A stretch of 64,000 nucleotides of DNA, from contig NC_045150.1 in the NCBI RefSeq assembly GCF_008831285.2, positions 16,491,362 through 16,555,361 of the forward strand. The letters run 5' to 3'. The notes beneath the pieces are model-generated. The model saw nothing but the letters and a program-made list of their open reading frames with translations, searched no databases and was not told the DNA's origin. The position numbers and the translations under genes are program-made. This DNA comes from Nymphaea colorata (lineage: Eukaryota > Streptophyta > Magnoliopsida > Nymphaeales > Nymphaeaceae). Of the stretch, positions 21,681 through 32,743 are shown one piece after another; within the stretch, counting starts at the first letter, position 1, and each line of letters opens with the position of its first letter.

Positions 21681-24441
21681 GTCACCTTAGGGCAACACCT
21701 AGGCAAGCCGGGATCCAAATTGAAGCCCAAACACATGCGGTCTAGAGGATAGGTGGCTTGAAGCTCTCCAAGTGCTCCGGCGTGAAGAGTCTCCTTGCCC
21801 ACAATTTTCCTCACTTCAACAATCGGCTATCAATGGTGCATTCCTCCTTGAACACGAGGGAGGACTAGAGGCCAGATCAGCCCACGGAAGGACCACATAT
21901 CGGCTAGGCAACTAGGTGACGTGAGGTGTTGACATCGAACCAAGCGATAGAAGGTTAGTACAAGAACTTTCTTTGGCAAATTGTGAAGTTTTGTTGGATT
22001 GATTTGAGGTAGGATTCAGACTTAGAGACTAGTTCTTTCCCACTGTGCAAACCCATGAGTAGGGGCTGTATTCGACGGTGGAAACTTACTTTAAACCAGT
22101 TTTTACAAGTCACAATGATTCCTTGAAAAGTCCGTGCTATACCCAAGCATTGTGGTAAAAGTTCACCAGCGGAATCCCTCACAAATCTCAAGTTTAAGCT
22201 TCGGTTTACGCCTGAGACTATTGCCAGAAAATAGTGAAAAAGCATTAGAAAATCAGTGATTTGGATGTGGAAAAAGAAGAAAAAAGTGTAAATGAATCAA
22301 CGTCCAAGGAAAAGAAAGAGATCGGCGAAGTTTGGAGCAATTCCCGCTTGTAACGGAGTTTTAGGCCCGCCGGCAACCTACCTCTTCCGTGCCTTAGCCG
22401 CTTTCCTCATAGCGAGCTAGGGTAAGTTCGTTCTTTCCTTTCCTTGAATCCTATCTGTTCTTTTGGCCACATGTCGCGCATCCAGCTTCCTAGCTGAGTT
22501 GCGAGATACTCTTGCCTCATTCCCTACTTTCCCTAACGGGTGCGCCAAGTTTTTCATTTGGTAACCGCCGCTCGTTAGCCTCCTTTCCCATCTCGTCGCA
22601 ATTAGATCCTTAATGCGTTTTCCTTTTCGGGCGTTACCTTAATTAAATTGGGTTTCGCACGTTAGGAAGGTCATCCGATTTGGTAAGCTCAGCCGCCAGC
22701 CGTTCCTACTTGCCACAATTGTAGTAAGCGGCCACACGGGTGTCTTTCCATAACTGTCCTTCCTCATCTCATCCAGCGCATTCCCTAGTGCCTCCTCGCC
22801 ACTTTCCATTTCTGTAACGTGCAATTTCCTTAATTGTTGCATTACTCATCCTTCCTAACTCGGTGCAATCCTTGTGCACCACAACCTCACCACCCGTCTT
22901 GCCATATTCATCACGCGTTATCCCTTCTTCCACGCGATTTTCCCACTTTGGTAACCGGCACTATCTTGGCGCCATTACCTCTTCCCCACCTTCCATAGCG
23001 GCCGCAAGGGCAACGACACTTGACATTAGTGCTGTGTGTCTGTGATTGCCGTTACCTTCTTCTTTTGTCTCTCCCAAATCTCGTAACTCCTAGTTAGGAA
23101 ATGGCAGCCTTGTCAATCTTCAGCGGCCGTTCTCCTTGGTTGTACCTTCCTAAACCAGAGCGTCATCCTTGACCTCGCTTGGGTCAACCTTATCCATTAG
23201 GTCAAACCCTAAGTCAACTACCTTGGTCAAACCTAAACCGGACCTAGTCTACCTCGAGCCAGTCTGAACCTAGTCAACCCAACATAGTCAAACCTAACCC
23301 AGGTCCAACTTAATCGGACCCAACCTAACCCTTTGACCCATTCTATCTAGTCATCCAACCCCAATCGAGTCAAGTCTACCCTTGTCCGAACCTCTTAGCC
23401 TCACTTGAGTCTAGAGTAGGGTTATCTGAGTCTCGTCCCTAGGCCACCGTCGCCTAGCCAGACTCGCGGCCAGTTGGGCCGCCAGTCATCAGCCTTCATC
23501 GCCAACGCTCGGCCAGGCGGGTGGAGCCAAGCAGCGTCTGTCCTCGCCGTGCTTCCTCTTGCCCACGGCTGCTCCTCTCTCGCATTGGCCTCATCCTAGT
23601 GCCGACGGCAGCCCTCCTCTCGCCAAGGGTAGCGCACCACTCGGCAGCGTCCACTCTAGTGCTCGAGCGAGGCCGGTGCCTTCCTGCCATCTTCGGCACA
23701 GCTCACCAGGTGGGCCGAGTATAGCGTCCCTCCCCTCTCGGCCAGGTGGGCCGATAACTCTTTCGCTTCCGCTTCTTCCTCCTTTCCTTGGCCAGGCAGG
23801 TCGAGCGCCTTTCTCACCTCACTATTCTCTTCCGAGCGGTCAGGCGGACCGTGTCTCTCACCCCCTCCTCCTCCGTAGCTGAAATACTTCAGGGAGTGGC
23901 TTGCCACTGGTATTCCCCTGAAGTCACTTGCTGCAACACCTAGACTCTCTAGGCCGGTCACGCTCTCCTTCCCCCTTGTAGATACCGGGGCAGTAGTTCT
24001 GTTTTATTCATCCTGTATTTACTGCTTTAGCTGGTACAAGCCATCGCTTCCCCGCGCGGTTCCTCAGAGGCCTAAGGCCGAAGACACAACCGCAGTGCAG
24101 CCAGCCACCTACTGGGTTACTAGGCGTGGTTTGTGCCGTTAGTTGTGGTTTGTGTATGTGAATGTGCTGTGGATATTGAGTGTTTTGAGTGTTTGTTTGT
24201 AATCGGTTGCGTTTGTAAGGCCTTTACCCTTTAGTTTCTATAGTAGGTTAAGCCTCTAGATTCGTGAAACCATAGTTGTATCACTGACCTAAGGGATTTA
24301 CGCCGGTGTGCCTGTCCGGTCAGGTAGAAAACTGTACTTAATTTACTTAGGTTTTGGTTTTTTGGATAGGCCCATCTTGGAGATCCTGGCTAGTAGGGCT
24401 GATCTTGTCCTAGAATGGTCTAAGTCAGATAAGTCCTAACA
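21319..24441 (+). repeat. Shared chimeric LTR between elements 2 and 3
   Basis: 21,319-22,370 match element 2's 5' LTR (12,792-14,330, with 13,27x-13,700 deleted). From about 22,371 the sequence instead matches the LTR piece 27,341-28,609 (best from 23,167 onward) and ends aagtcctaaca, the terminus of a different subfamily, before element 3's primer binding site. It carries an irregular array of ggccaggtgggccga-like words (23,505-23,850). The LTR has a GGTAAGT donor-like word at 22,421. Confidence 0.75.
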
Positions 24442-24444
24442 ATT

Positions 24445-24541
24445 TGGTATCAGAGCCGGTCAAGAAGCAGCAGCAGATCAGTGTTTAGTTTCGGCCAGAA
24501 TAGAAGGAGTGATACCAAATTAACAATTTGGTATCAGAGCC
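24445..24541 (+). promoter_or_regulatory. Duplicated primer binding site with hairpin
   Basis: TGGTATCAGAGCC occurs at 24,445-24,457 and again at 24,529-24,541, both preceded by taacaatt, so an 84-bp segment was duplicated. Directly before the second site lies GATACCAAATT (24,511-24,521), then AAC, then its perfect complement AATTTGGTATC. This is an 11-bp stem that includes most of the second primer binding site. Confidence 0.85.
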
Positions 24542-24673
24542 CTCCAGGTTGTTGCAGAGGTCTTCTTGTCAGTTGTTAGTGGTTTTCTTGTCAGTGGTTT
24601 TCTGAAGAGTAGTTCTGATTCGGTAAAGCAGTGGTAGTTTTTGGTATCAATCGACAGTGTTGATTCGGTTTTT

Positions 24674-24907
24674 AGCAGGACTACTCACGGCCACGCCCAC
24701 TACATGGGCAGCCAGGTGAGGGTAGTGTCTATGAGCATTACCGAAGGCGTACTAGGTTATCGGTGCGTTGACGAAGCACCAGGTGGGCGCGGCAATTCAA
24801 GCCTATTACTTTAGGCTAGGCCGAGAGCCTGGTAAGGCAGCCTAGGTGCTAGGCCGGTGCGGTTGCAGGTGGGCCAACCCGTCTCCTTTGCCAGTGAGTA
24901 CACGGGC
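24674..24907 (+). other. Structured leader shared by elements 3 and 5
   Basis: GC-rich untranslated leader between primer binding site and gag. It shares gggccaacccgt(c/t)tcc and acacgggcag words with 39,379-39,610 of element 5 but not with elements 1, 2 or 4. It can form an AGCCTA / TAGGCT stem with a 6-nt loop (24,800-24,817). A packaging or dimerisation role is only a guess. Confidence 0.45.
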
Positions 24908-25027
24908 AGAGCAGAGTCAGAGTAGGTAGTGTACAGTCAGCGATATTAGTGAGTCAGTTTCGGATTTCATAGCCTTGGCAGTTAGAGTGTCGTGTGACTG
25001 TTTCTGGGTCCTTCTTACATCATTATA

Positions 25028-26500
25028 ATGGCCAAAAAGGCGAAACAGGTAATGGAAGGAACTTCCGGTCGTGAAGACGATGCCTTCAGCCATGGAGAGC
25101 AACAGGGAGTGGATTTGGTTGAGGTTCAAACTTTTAACCTTGACTAAATGACTCTTCTCGAGGGAGATGGCCAAAATGAGAAGGGAGCTCACTAGGTTGA
25201 ACGAGCTAGATGAGATAAAGTCTATGCTCGGATCCATGTCAGCCTTACACGTTCCCACCGTAGCCTATGTTGGACCATCTTTTCCAGGCCCAAGTACTAT
25301 CCTTAGTTACCAAGGACCTACACCTATACTTGGTATCGATCCAGGAATTCTTGGAGCCCCTCCTGACCTCCATAACATGTCTTTTACCATGGGAGCTCAG
25401 ACCAATACTTCCTACGTGGGAAATAACCATCAAGGAACCCGTGCCAATATGGAGCCTCCCTTGTTCTCCTTTGCTAGCAACCCTAACAGACCATCAACCA
25501 GCCAACCAACTTCTTTTCTGCAAGCAGGAACTAGTCAACAGGGAGCTTTACCAGCCTCCCTAACTGGTCTCAACCTGGACCACAACCTCCAGCTTCACAA
25601 ACCGAGCCAGTTAGAGAGCAGTTTGCACCACCCCCACCATTAAACCAAGATCCTCCAAACTGCAAAAGAACATGGGTTGATGAGGATGAAGAATATTGGG
25701 GGCAGTTTGACAATAGGAACCAAAATCAAAGACAGCTTCCTACGGTCATATTTGAATTCGCTAGATTCGCAGAGTAGTATTTCTTATGCCAACATGTGCC
25801 ACGAAATGAGTGGATAATAACGGCTGAAATGTACCTAGAAGGTGAAGCCATGAGCTGGTACCTTTGGTACAGACATAACCACCAAAATGTGGAATGGGAT
25901 AAACTCAAAGCGGACCTACAAGTACGATTCGGAGAATCAACTCACATCGACTATGATGTAGAGTTGAAAAATTTGCAACAGACCACCACAATTCAAGAGT
26001 ATCAATGCCAGTTTGAAAAGCTGTCTAATATGGTCAATTGGACCCAGAGCGCACTAGTGAGAGCCTTCATTGGTGGGCTCAAAGAAGAAGTAAAAATAGA
26101 TATGCAGACTTGTAGACATACTGAATTGGTGGAGTGTTTTAACACGGCAAGATCTATTGAGAACATAAATAAGAGAAAGAGTGCACTGTACCCGCCCAAT
26201 CGCAATTATGGTGCCGGCACTTCTAGACCCAGTCCCGCAAGGACCTTCCCTAACTAAAGGGAAGAGTCACGACCAGTAAGGAAAGAAGAGCCTAGGGCCT
26301 TCAACCGGGAAGATAGTAGGCCTGCGTTCCCTGAAAAGGTCCCGGTCTCTTACATATCTAGACAAGAAACGGAAGAAATGATACGGAACAACCAGTGTTT
26401 CTATTGCAAGGACAAGTGGCAAAAGGGCCACGTCTGCAAGGAAATGAGTCTACGAAGTAGTCGACAGTGACGATGATGAGGCACCTCAAAATCCGAATGA
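25028..26500 (+). pseudogene. Element 3 gag (broken)
   Basis: ATG 25,028 (MAKKAKQVMEGTSG) opens the likely start and meets a stop at 25,145. A long Pro/Gly/Ser-rich linker is open at 25,167-25,643. The capsid-like core is open at 25,796-26,257 with WYLWYRHNHQNVEWDKLK, QVRFGESTHIDYDVELKNL and EYQCQFEKLSNMV. A zinc knuckle CFYCKDKWQKGHVC is at 26,396-26,437. The residue order matches gag of elements 2 and 5, showing close relationship. At least three frame breaks. Confidence 0.88.
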
Positions 26501-26567
26501 GGGACCCGCAAATTCTGAACCGGAATCTCCCATAGAACCGAATGTTGAGGAGGGAACGTGTCACTCA

Positions 26568-27340
26568 ATGATGGATCCTAACCGACCCAATGCAATGAGG
26601 GTCATAGGAAAAATCAAGGGGAAGAAAATTATCGTACTCCTAGACTCTGGAGCCACCCATAACTTCATGAGTCTCGAAGCAGTAGAAACTATCGATCACC
26701 CTCTCACTGTTGTGGTGGGAAACGGTTCTTGCTTGTCTTGCACTCACTTGTGCAAAGATGTCGAGTTGGTGACGCAGAAGTCACCTTTTATTGTAGATCT
26801 CTTGGTTTTACCTCTGAAGGGAGTTGATGTCGTCTTAGGGGTGAAATGGTTGGAGACTCTTGGAGTAATTTCTTGGAACTTCAAGAGCATGATGATGTCA
26901 TTTGCTAAGGAGGGAGGCGACACTCCCGTCACTCTCACGGCAGTCAGTATGGTTTTGGAGCCCAAGGCCACGTTAAAAGCCATAGAAGCCCAACAACCAG
27001 CGTATTGGGTTGTGGCTATGGCAAAAGAAACTGAGAAAGTGCCCGAAGAAGGGCAGTGGGTACTTGATGACTTTAAAGATGTCTTCAGTGAGCCCAAAGG
27101 TTTGCCCCCCTAAACGGTCCTATGACCACAGAATTGTCTTGAACAATGGGGCAGATGCAGTGAACGTTAGGCCATATCTATATGGCTACCACCAAAAGGC
27201 AGAGATCAAAGGGCTTGTGAAAGAGATGTTAGGAGATGGAATCATACGTCCTAGTAGTAGCCCATTTTCCTCACCCGTACTATTGGTGAAGAAAAAAGAC
27301 AACACATGGAGGTTCTGTGTTGAACAGAGCCCTTAATGCC
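26568..27340 (+). pseudogene. Element 3 protease and RT start
   Basis: Protease carries [13 protein letters not shown] (Asp codon 26,643) and [14 protein letters not shown]. The protease frame ends at 27,113 through an extra C in a run of six. RT then continues in the next frame ([24 protein letters not shown]). A 2-bp loss within the D-Y-R-A-L motif is followed at about 27,341 by LTR sequence, so RT is cut near its first fifth. Confidence 0.9.
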
Positions 27341-28609
27341 TTGACCTCACTTGGGTCAGCCTTATCCATTAGGTCAAACCTTAAGTCAACTACCTTGGTC
27401 AAACCTAAACCGAACCTAGTCTACCTCGAGCTAGTCTGAACCTAGTCAACCCAACATAGTCAAACCTAACCCAGGTCCAACTTAATCGGACCCAACCTAA
27501 CCCTTTGACCCATTCTATCTAGTCATCCTACCCCAATCGCGTCAAGTCTACCCTTGTCCGAACTTCTTAGCCTCACTTGAGTCTATAGTAGGTTTGTCTG
27601 AGTCTCATCCCTAGGCCACCGTCGCCTAGCCAGTCTCATGGCTAGGTGGGCCGCCGGCCGTCAGCCTTCATCGGGAAGGTTTGGCCGGCCGGGCCGAGCC
27701 AAGCAGCGTCAGCCCTCACCGTGCTTGCTCTTGCCCACGGCTGCTCCTCTCTCGCATCGGCCTCTTCCTAGTGCCGACGGCAGCCCTCCTCTTGGCAAGG
27801 CTTGCGCACCACTTGGCAATATCCACTCTAGCGCTCGAGCGACACCGGCGCCTTCCTACCATCTTCGACACAGCTCGGTCAGGTGGGCCGAGTCTAGCGT
27901 CCCTCCCCTCTTGACCAGGTGGGCCGAGAACTCTTTCTCTTCCGCTTCTTCCTCCTTTCCTCGACCAGGCGGGCAGAGCGCCTTTCTCACCTCTCTACTC
28001 TCTTCCGAGTGGTCAGGCGGACCGTGTCTCTCGCCTCCTCTTCCTCCGTGGCTGAGATACTTCAAGGAGTGGCTTGCCACTGGTATTCCCCTGAAGTCAC
28101 TTGCTCCAACGCCTAGACACTCTAGGCCGGTAACGCTCTGCTTCCCCCTTGTAGATACCGGGGCGGTAGTTCCGTTTTATTCATCTTGTTTTTACTGCTT
28201 TAGCCGGTGCAAGCCATCGCTTCACCACGCGGTTCCTAGGAGGCCTAAGGCCGAAGACACAACCGCAGGGCAGCCAGCCACCTACTGGGTTATTGGGCGT
28301 GGTTTGTTCTGTTAGTCGTGGTTTGTGTATGTGAATGTGTTGTGGATATTGAGTGAGTTGTGAGTGTTTGTTTGTAATCACTTGCATTTGTAAGGCCTTT
28401 ACCCTTTAGTTTCTGTAATAGGTTAAGCCTCTGGATTCGGGAAACCATTCTTGTATCACTGACCTAAGCGATTTGCGTCGAGGTGCCTGTCCGGTCGGGT
28501 AGAAAACTGTACTTAATTAACTTAGGTTTTGGTTTTTGGATAGGCCCATCTTGGAGGTCTTGGCTAGTAGGGCTGGCCTAGAATGGTCTAAGTCGGATAA
28601 GTTCTAACA
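27341..28609 (+). repeat. LTR piece of element 3 (internal part to 3' end)
   Basis: Closely matches 23,169-24,441 over its whole length, starting ttgacctc(a/g)cttgggtca and ending aagttctaaca. The 225-codon ORF at 27,638-28,315 is a GC-rich Ser/Pro/Arg frame of LTR sequence and is not conserved in the sister copy. Confidence 0.88.
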
Positions 28610-28823
28610 AACCTTTACCCTTTAGTTTCTATAGTAGGTTAAGCCTCTAGATTTGAGAAACCATTCTTGTATCACTGACCTAAGGGATTTATGCCGGGGT
28701 GCATGTCCGGTGAGGTAGAAACCTATACTTAATTTACTTAGGTTTCGGTTTTTTGGATAGGCCCATCTTGGAGATCCTAGCTAGTAGGGCTGATCTTGGC
28801 CTAGAATGGTCTAAGTCGGATAA
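28610..28823 (+). repeat. Orphan LTR 3' tail
   Basis: 214 bases repeating the end of the element 3 LTR (compare 28,395-28,605 and 24,220-24,437). It lacks the final gtcctaaca and runs straight into a new LTR start at 28,824. Confidence 0.8.
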
Positions 28824-31800
28824 TGTTACGGACCCACTTCTAGGTCCAAACCCAGAAGAGGTCGATCAGGCCGAGCCTAGCAGTAGACAACACAGAGCAT
28901 CAGATTTGTTGGCACGGTCTCTTTTGAGCTTGACAAAAGATCCCAGAGAGGTTAAGGCAGCACTAGAACCAGTTGCAGCGTGTGGAGCGGACGGAGCAAC
29001 AAGGTCTGAGTGTGTGCTTGTGCAGGAAGGTCCTCAAGGCTCCTCGAAACTAGTTGTAGGACTCTCCGAATTAGAAGCGTCCGAACCTAACGTGAGTCCG
29101 ATCCCTAGAGCCCTTGAGGCGGTCTAGGACCAAAGGTCTTAGGGAAATGGCTAAGTCATCCAAACCTAGCCCTCGATCCAAACCTGAAGTGCGGGTGGAT
29201 CCCCGCACGAGGTCCCCACCTTGGGCTCACAAGGCTCAAGGGGGCATTTATTTCAAGTTGGGCTCTAGGCCCGTTTCATTCTTTATGCAATTTGCTTTGA
29301 TTCTTGGATTTGGATTTGGGTTGCTTTTGTAATAAGGAGCGGATTTGAGCTCCACTTGTAAATGAGTTTGGGTAGAGGAACCGGTTCGAGACTTGTGAAC
29401 CGAGTCCAAACTAGGAATGTACATAAGCTTTTGGATCCTTTTGTAACTCATGCTTTTTGAGAAATAAGAAATCATTTGGTGTGTTGCACTCTCTCTCCTC
29501 TCTTGAGTTCTCCATCTTCTCTCTCACACTCCTCCATTGCGCATGGTTGTGTTCCTTCTCCCCCTCACGTCCTCTACCCCCATGGCACCTCCCCTTTCAA
29601 CCGAACCCCCCTTGGTGCTCCAGCGTCGTCCACGGCAATGGTCATCCTCTTCAGCTCAACCGACGGCTTCTTCCTCCTTCCTCTAATCTCTTCTATCGCC
29701 TACCTCTACCCAATCAGCCAATGGATTGAAGGCAAGGCTTCCTCGGCGCTCCAGTGACTTGCGGCTCTTGACCACATACCTCCTCCCCACGGCATTGCAA
29801 GAGAACTCCGGCGCCTTCTCCTGCAACCCCACTGGCGTTGAAAGGCCGGGTCCTCACAGGGCAGCTTGGAGATCTTTGCTTCGGCGAACATCTTCAAGTT
29901 CGACTCCAAGAAAGGTTAGTTTCTAAGATATTTAGTGTGATTTCAAGGTTTGTGTTGTGGACGCTCTATTGGGCGTTTTATTCCTGGAACTTAGTCTTCT
30001 CCCTCGGCATACCCAAGAGTGGGTCTGGGTTTCCACGGTGAAACCTCCCTTAGGACTCCTCTTACACGGCTTGGCATCATTTTCATATCTCGGAGTTAAC
30101 TTTTAAGAAGTTTAAGAAGAAACCGACGGTGGAAATAGCTCAAATTTATCAAGATTGTCCCTCGGTTTCCTCCCCAAAGGCTTCCGATCCAGCAGCCTTT
30201 CAAGCAGTGAAAACTTACGCTTCGGGCGGGATTCAAACCCCAGCCAATCATCTCAGAAGAATCGCCACAAGAAGAAGGTCAAGATATTCAAAAACTGGTT
30301 TGATCGGACCGCTAGAAGGTGATTTCGGCCCTTGGCCGGAATTCGGAATCTCCAGTGGCCGCTGCACATTTTCCAGCCACCGCTGCAACTTCCGGCGTGA
30401 AGGACAAGTCTGCCCTCGTCCCGGTCGGAAACATCAAGGGTACGTTGGTCAATTCAGCTTGGAAGAAAACCTAGCCGCCGGCGTGTTCGTGTGAAGCTCC
30501 CTTGGCTGCCGGCGCTATTCCGGGTAAGTCCTCTCTTGCCCAATCCCCGCTGACCATCTTGCCACGTGTCCACCATCCAGCCACTTCCCAGTTTTGTTCT
30601 AGCCACGTGTCAACTCTAGCTAACCTCGTCCGAGCCGTGAATCCCTCTCGCATCATGTGCCCCACATCTTTGGAAATCCCCTAGCCACAAATCCGTTTCT
30701 TGCCTTATCGGTACCCTATTCTCTAGCCAACCCTAGCGTCATCTTGTGCCTCGTCCCTCCATCTTGCCAAGTGTCCCCATCTCATCAATCCCCTATGCCA
30801 CGTCATCGCCAGCTCCTCCTGCATGCATCTCACCTGGTCCTACATGGTGCCACGCAGCAGCCACGTAAGTCTCACGCGTCTTCACCCCTACGATTTTGGA
30901 AACCTCACGCGTTTCCCTCACCTTTCCTACTTCGTAGCCAACCGGATTACCTTCCTTCCTTAGGTATATCCGCACCTCATCCATGCCCCACATCCCATCC
31001 ACGTGTCCTACATCGAGAACTAGAGAAATCTCGAGAGAATTTTCTTCGCCCTCATCCAATTTGCCAAGAATCCTCACCGAACTTCCCTCCTTCACTTTAG
31101 GAAGGAATTGGGCCTCCTTTCCTTATTGCTAGCTCCTTCCTAGCATTCTCTCTAGTGGCCATTGATCCAGCCACGTGTCACCATTTGGACGCCTCCCCTT
31201 GGCATGACCAGCCAAGTCCTCAACCTCACCCCTTAGGCAACCTCGCGCGTCATGCCTTTCCCGATCCCATTAGGCAACATTCCTCCATTACTGCCCTCGT
31301 CCTAAACCGGCAACCTCGCTATCCCCTTAGCCAAATTAGGAATCCTCAATCTGCCGCACCCTACCCTCCTCCATTAGCCAAACCCTAGTGCCACGCGTCT
31401 AGCACGTGGCCCCCCTCTTATCTAACACCCAGACCCATCTCACTCGGTCCACTCCTTGTCTAGCCTACCCCACTTAGTCAACCCGACCACTCCTTCGGTC
31501 AAACTTGACCATCCCCTTCCTGCTTAAGCCTACATACTAGTTAGGTAACCCATTCTCCCACCTAAGCTCATCTCGACCGAGCCTACCCAAACCTTAACCT
31601 CCTCTTGACTAAACCAGACCTACCCATAGAGCCATCTCCGTCCAAGCCCACCCTAGCCTAGTTAGGCCTAGGTCCAGCCGCACAGACTAGCCTCCTCGCT
31701 AGTCCCTTCCGGCTCTTCTCTCGGCCTACTTCCTCTATCGTCGACAGCAGACTGGCGCACGTGGCCGAGCCACATTCGGTGAAGGAAGGTCAGAGTTGCC

Positions 31801-32670
31801 ATCTTGGCTCCAGCCCCCCTCGGCGCTCTCGGCGATACCTCAGGCCGCAACATCTGTGACAGGCGGTCGCATTCCCTCGGCCAGCAGTTGCAAGCGTGCG
31901 ACCAACATTCCTCGGTGCTCGGCAGCAGGCGGCTGCCCTATCCACGTCTGGCACCTTGGCAGCAGGCGGCTACAAAGACGGGTGCTCCTCGGCCACACTC
32001 GGCCTATGTCCTCAGCTCCGTTCGGCCCTTCCATAGTTGGTCCAGCCCTCAGGCGCCCATCGGCAGCAAGCTATGTGGAGGCTCGCCTCCAAATGGTCTT
32101 GTACCGAGGCTGCAATACTCGGGAACCAGAATTCTTCCCGTGGTGACATATCCGGCTTAGCCAAGCTCTCATCTAGGCCGGTATCTTGTAGAAATCGGGG
32201 TGGTTGCTTTGCTTTTCGCATTAGGTAGCATCTAGTTTGCTTGATTTCTTGATTTAGCCCGGCTTCAGCCATAGCTCTTGCTCATGGCACCTCGGAGGCG
32301 CAAGCGCCAAAGACAGTCACAAAGAGCCTAACCTTCCTACTTGGGAAGGGGCGTGGTTTTGTGCGTTAGATGTGGTTTGCATGGTTTGTGATGAGTTGTG
32401 AGCAGTTTAAAAAGTGTATCGCATGCGCTTTGTACGGCCTCACAACCACTAGTTCGTTGTAGTAGGTTTGTCGTAGTTAGGTTTTTGAGGGTAACCCACA
32501 CGTGTACTCCTATCCAATTGGGTTTGCGCCGGGGTCCTGTCTGGCTGGGTAGACTCTTATGTTTGATTTGTTTAGGATTTTTGGTTTTTTAGATCGATCC
32601 TCAAGAGATCTTGGGAGTAGGATTCACCATTGGTTCGTGCTCTCTAGACGCAACCGGTGTGGACCTAACA
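28824..32670 (+). repeat. LTR A (about 3.85 kb, full length)
   Basis: Begins TGTTACGGACCCAC and ends gtggacctaaca, giving TGTTA...TAACA inverted termini. The first 300 bases are one open frame without a start codon (VTDPLLGPNPEEVDQAEPSS onward) that stops at 29,125-29,127. A TATA-like word gtacataagc is at 29,419, a CT-rich region at 29,487-29,530, a GGTAAGT word at 30,523, and gttgtagtaggtttg near 32,457. No internal region follows; instead another LTR starts at 32,744. Confidence 0.82.
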
Positions 32671-32743
32671 GATAAGTCCTAACAGTGATCTTCGGGGGTA
32701 GGCATGACCGTCAGCATGGAGTTTGGTCGACGTCGGGATAGAT
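32671..32743 (+). repeat. Mosaic of three LTR-end subtypes
   Basis: After LTR A's terminus come gataagtcctaaca (32,671-32,684, the element 3 type of end) and then gtgatcttcgggggtaggc...gggatagat (32,685-32,743, the element 2 type, compare 16,345-16,403). Each is a fragment of a different LTR 3' end, placed in the same orientation. Confidence 0.8.

Larger units (their letters stand above)
12792..24441 (+). mobile_element. Ty3/gypsy chromovirus, element 2
   Basis: This is the most complete element on the plus strand: 5' LTR (12,792-16,410), primer binding site, gag, protease, RT, RNase H, integrase, chromodomain and a 3' LTR from 21,319. The polyprotein is broken by numerous stops and frameshifts and an RNase H deletion. 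The first kilobase of the 3' LTR matches the 5' LTR, but beyond about 22,370 it belongs to a different LTR subfamily and serves as the 5' LTR of element 3. RT motif style and the C-terminal chromodomain indicate a chromovirus; I would place it nearer the Reina/Galadriel-type lineages than Tekay, with low certainty. Confidence 0.9.
24442..28609 (+). mobile_element. Ty3/gypsy chromovirus, element 3 (truncated)
   Basis: Primer binding site, structured leader, gag, protease and the start of RT, cut at about 27,340 and joined to the middle of an LTR of the same subfamily (27,341-28,609). Integrase and RNase H are absent. It is joined head to tail with element 2 through the shared LTR. Confidence 0.85.

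Noticed and set aside
27638-28315. 225-codon plus-strand ORF
   Set aside because: Lies wholly inside an LTR. It is GC-driven Ser/Pro/Arg sequence and the sister copy (23,470-24,150) does not keep the frame. No domain.
30657-31388. Pro/Ser/His-rich ORFs in LTR A
   Set aside because: CCA/CTC-rich LTR sequence gives long frames by composition; the corresponding region of LTR B is not open in the same frame.
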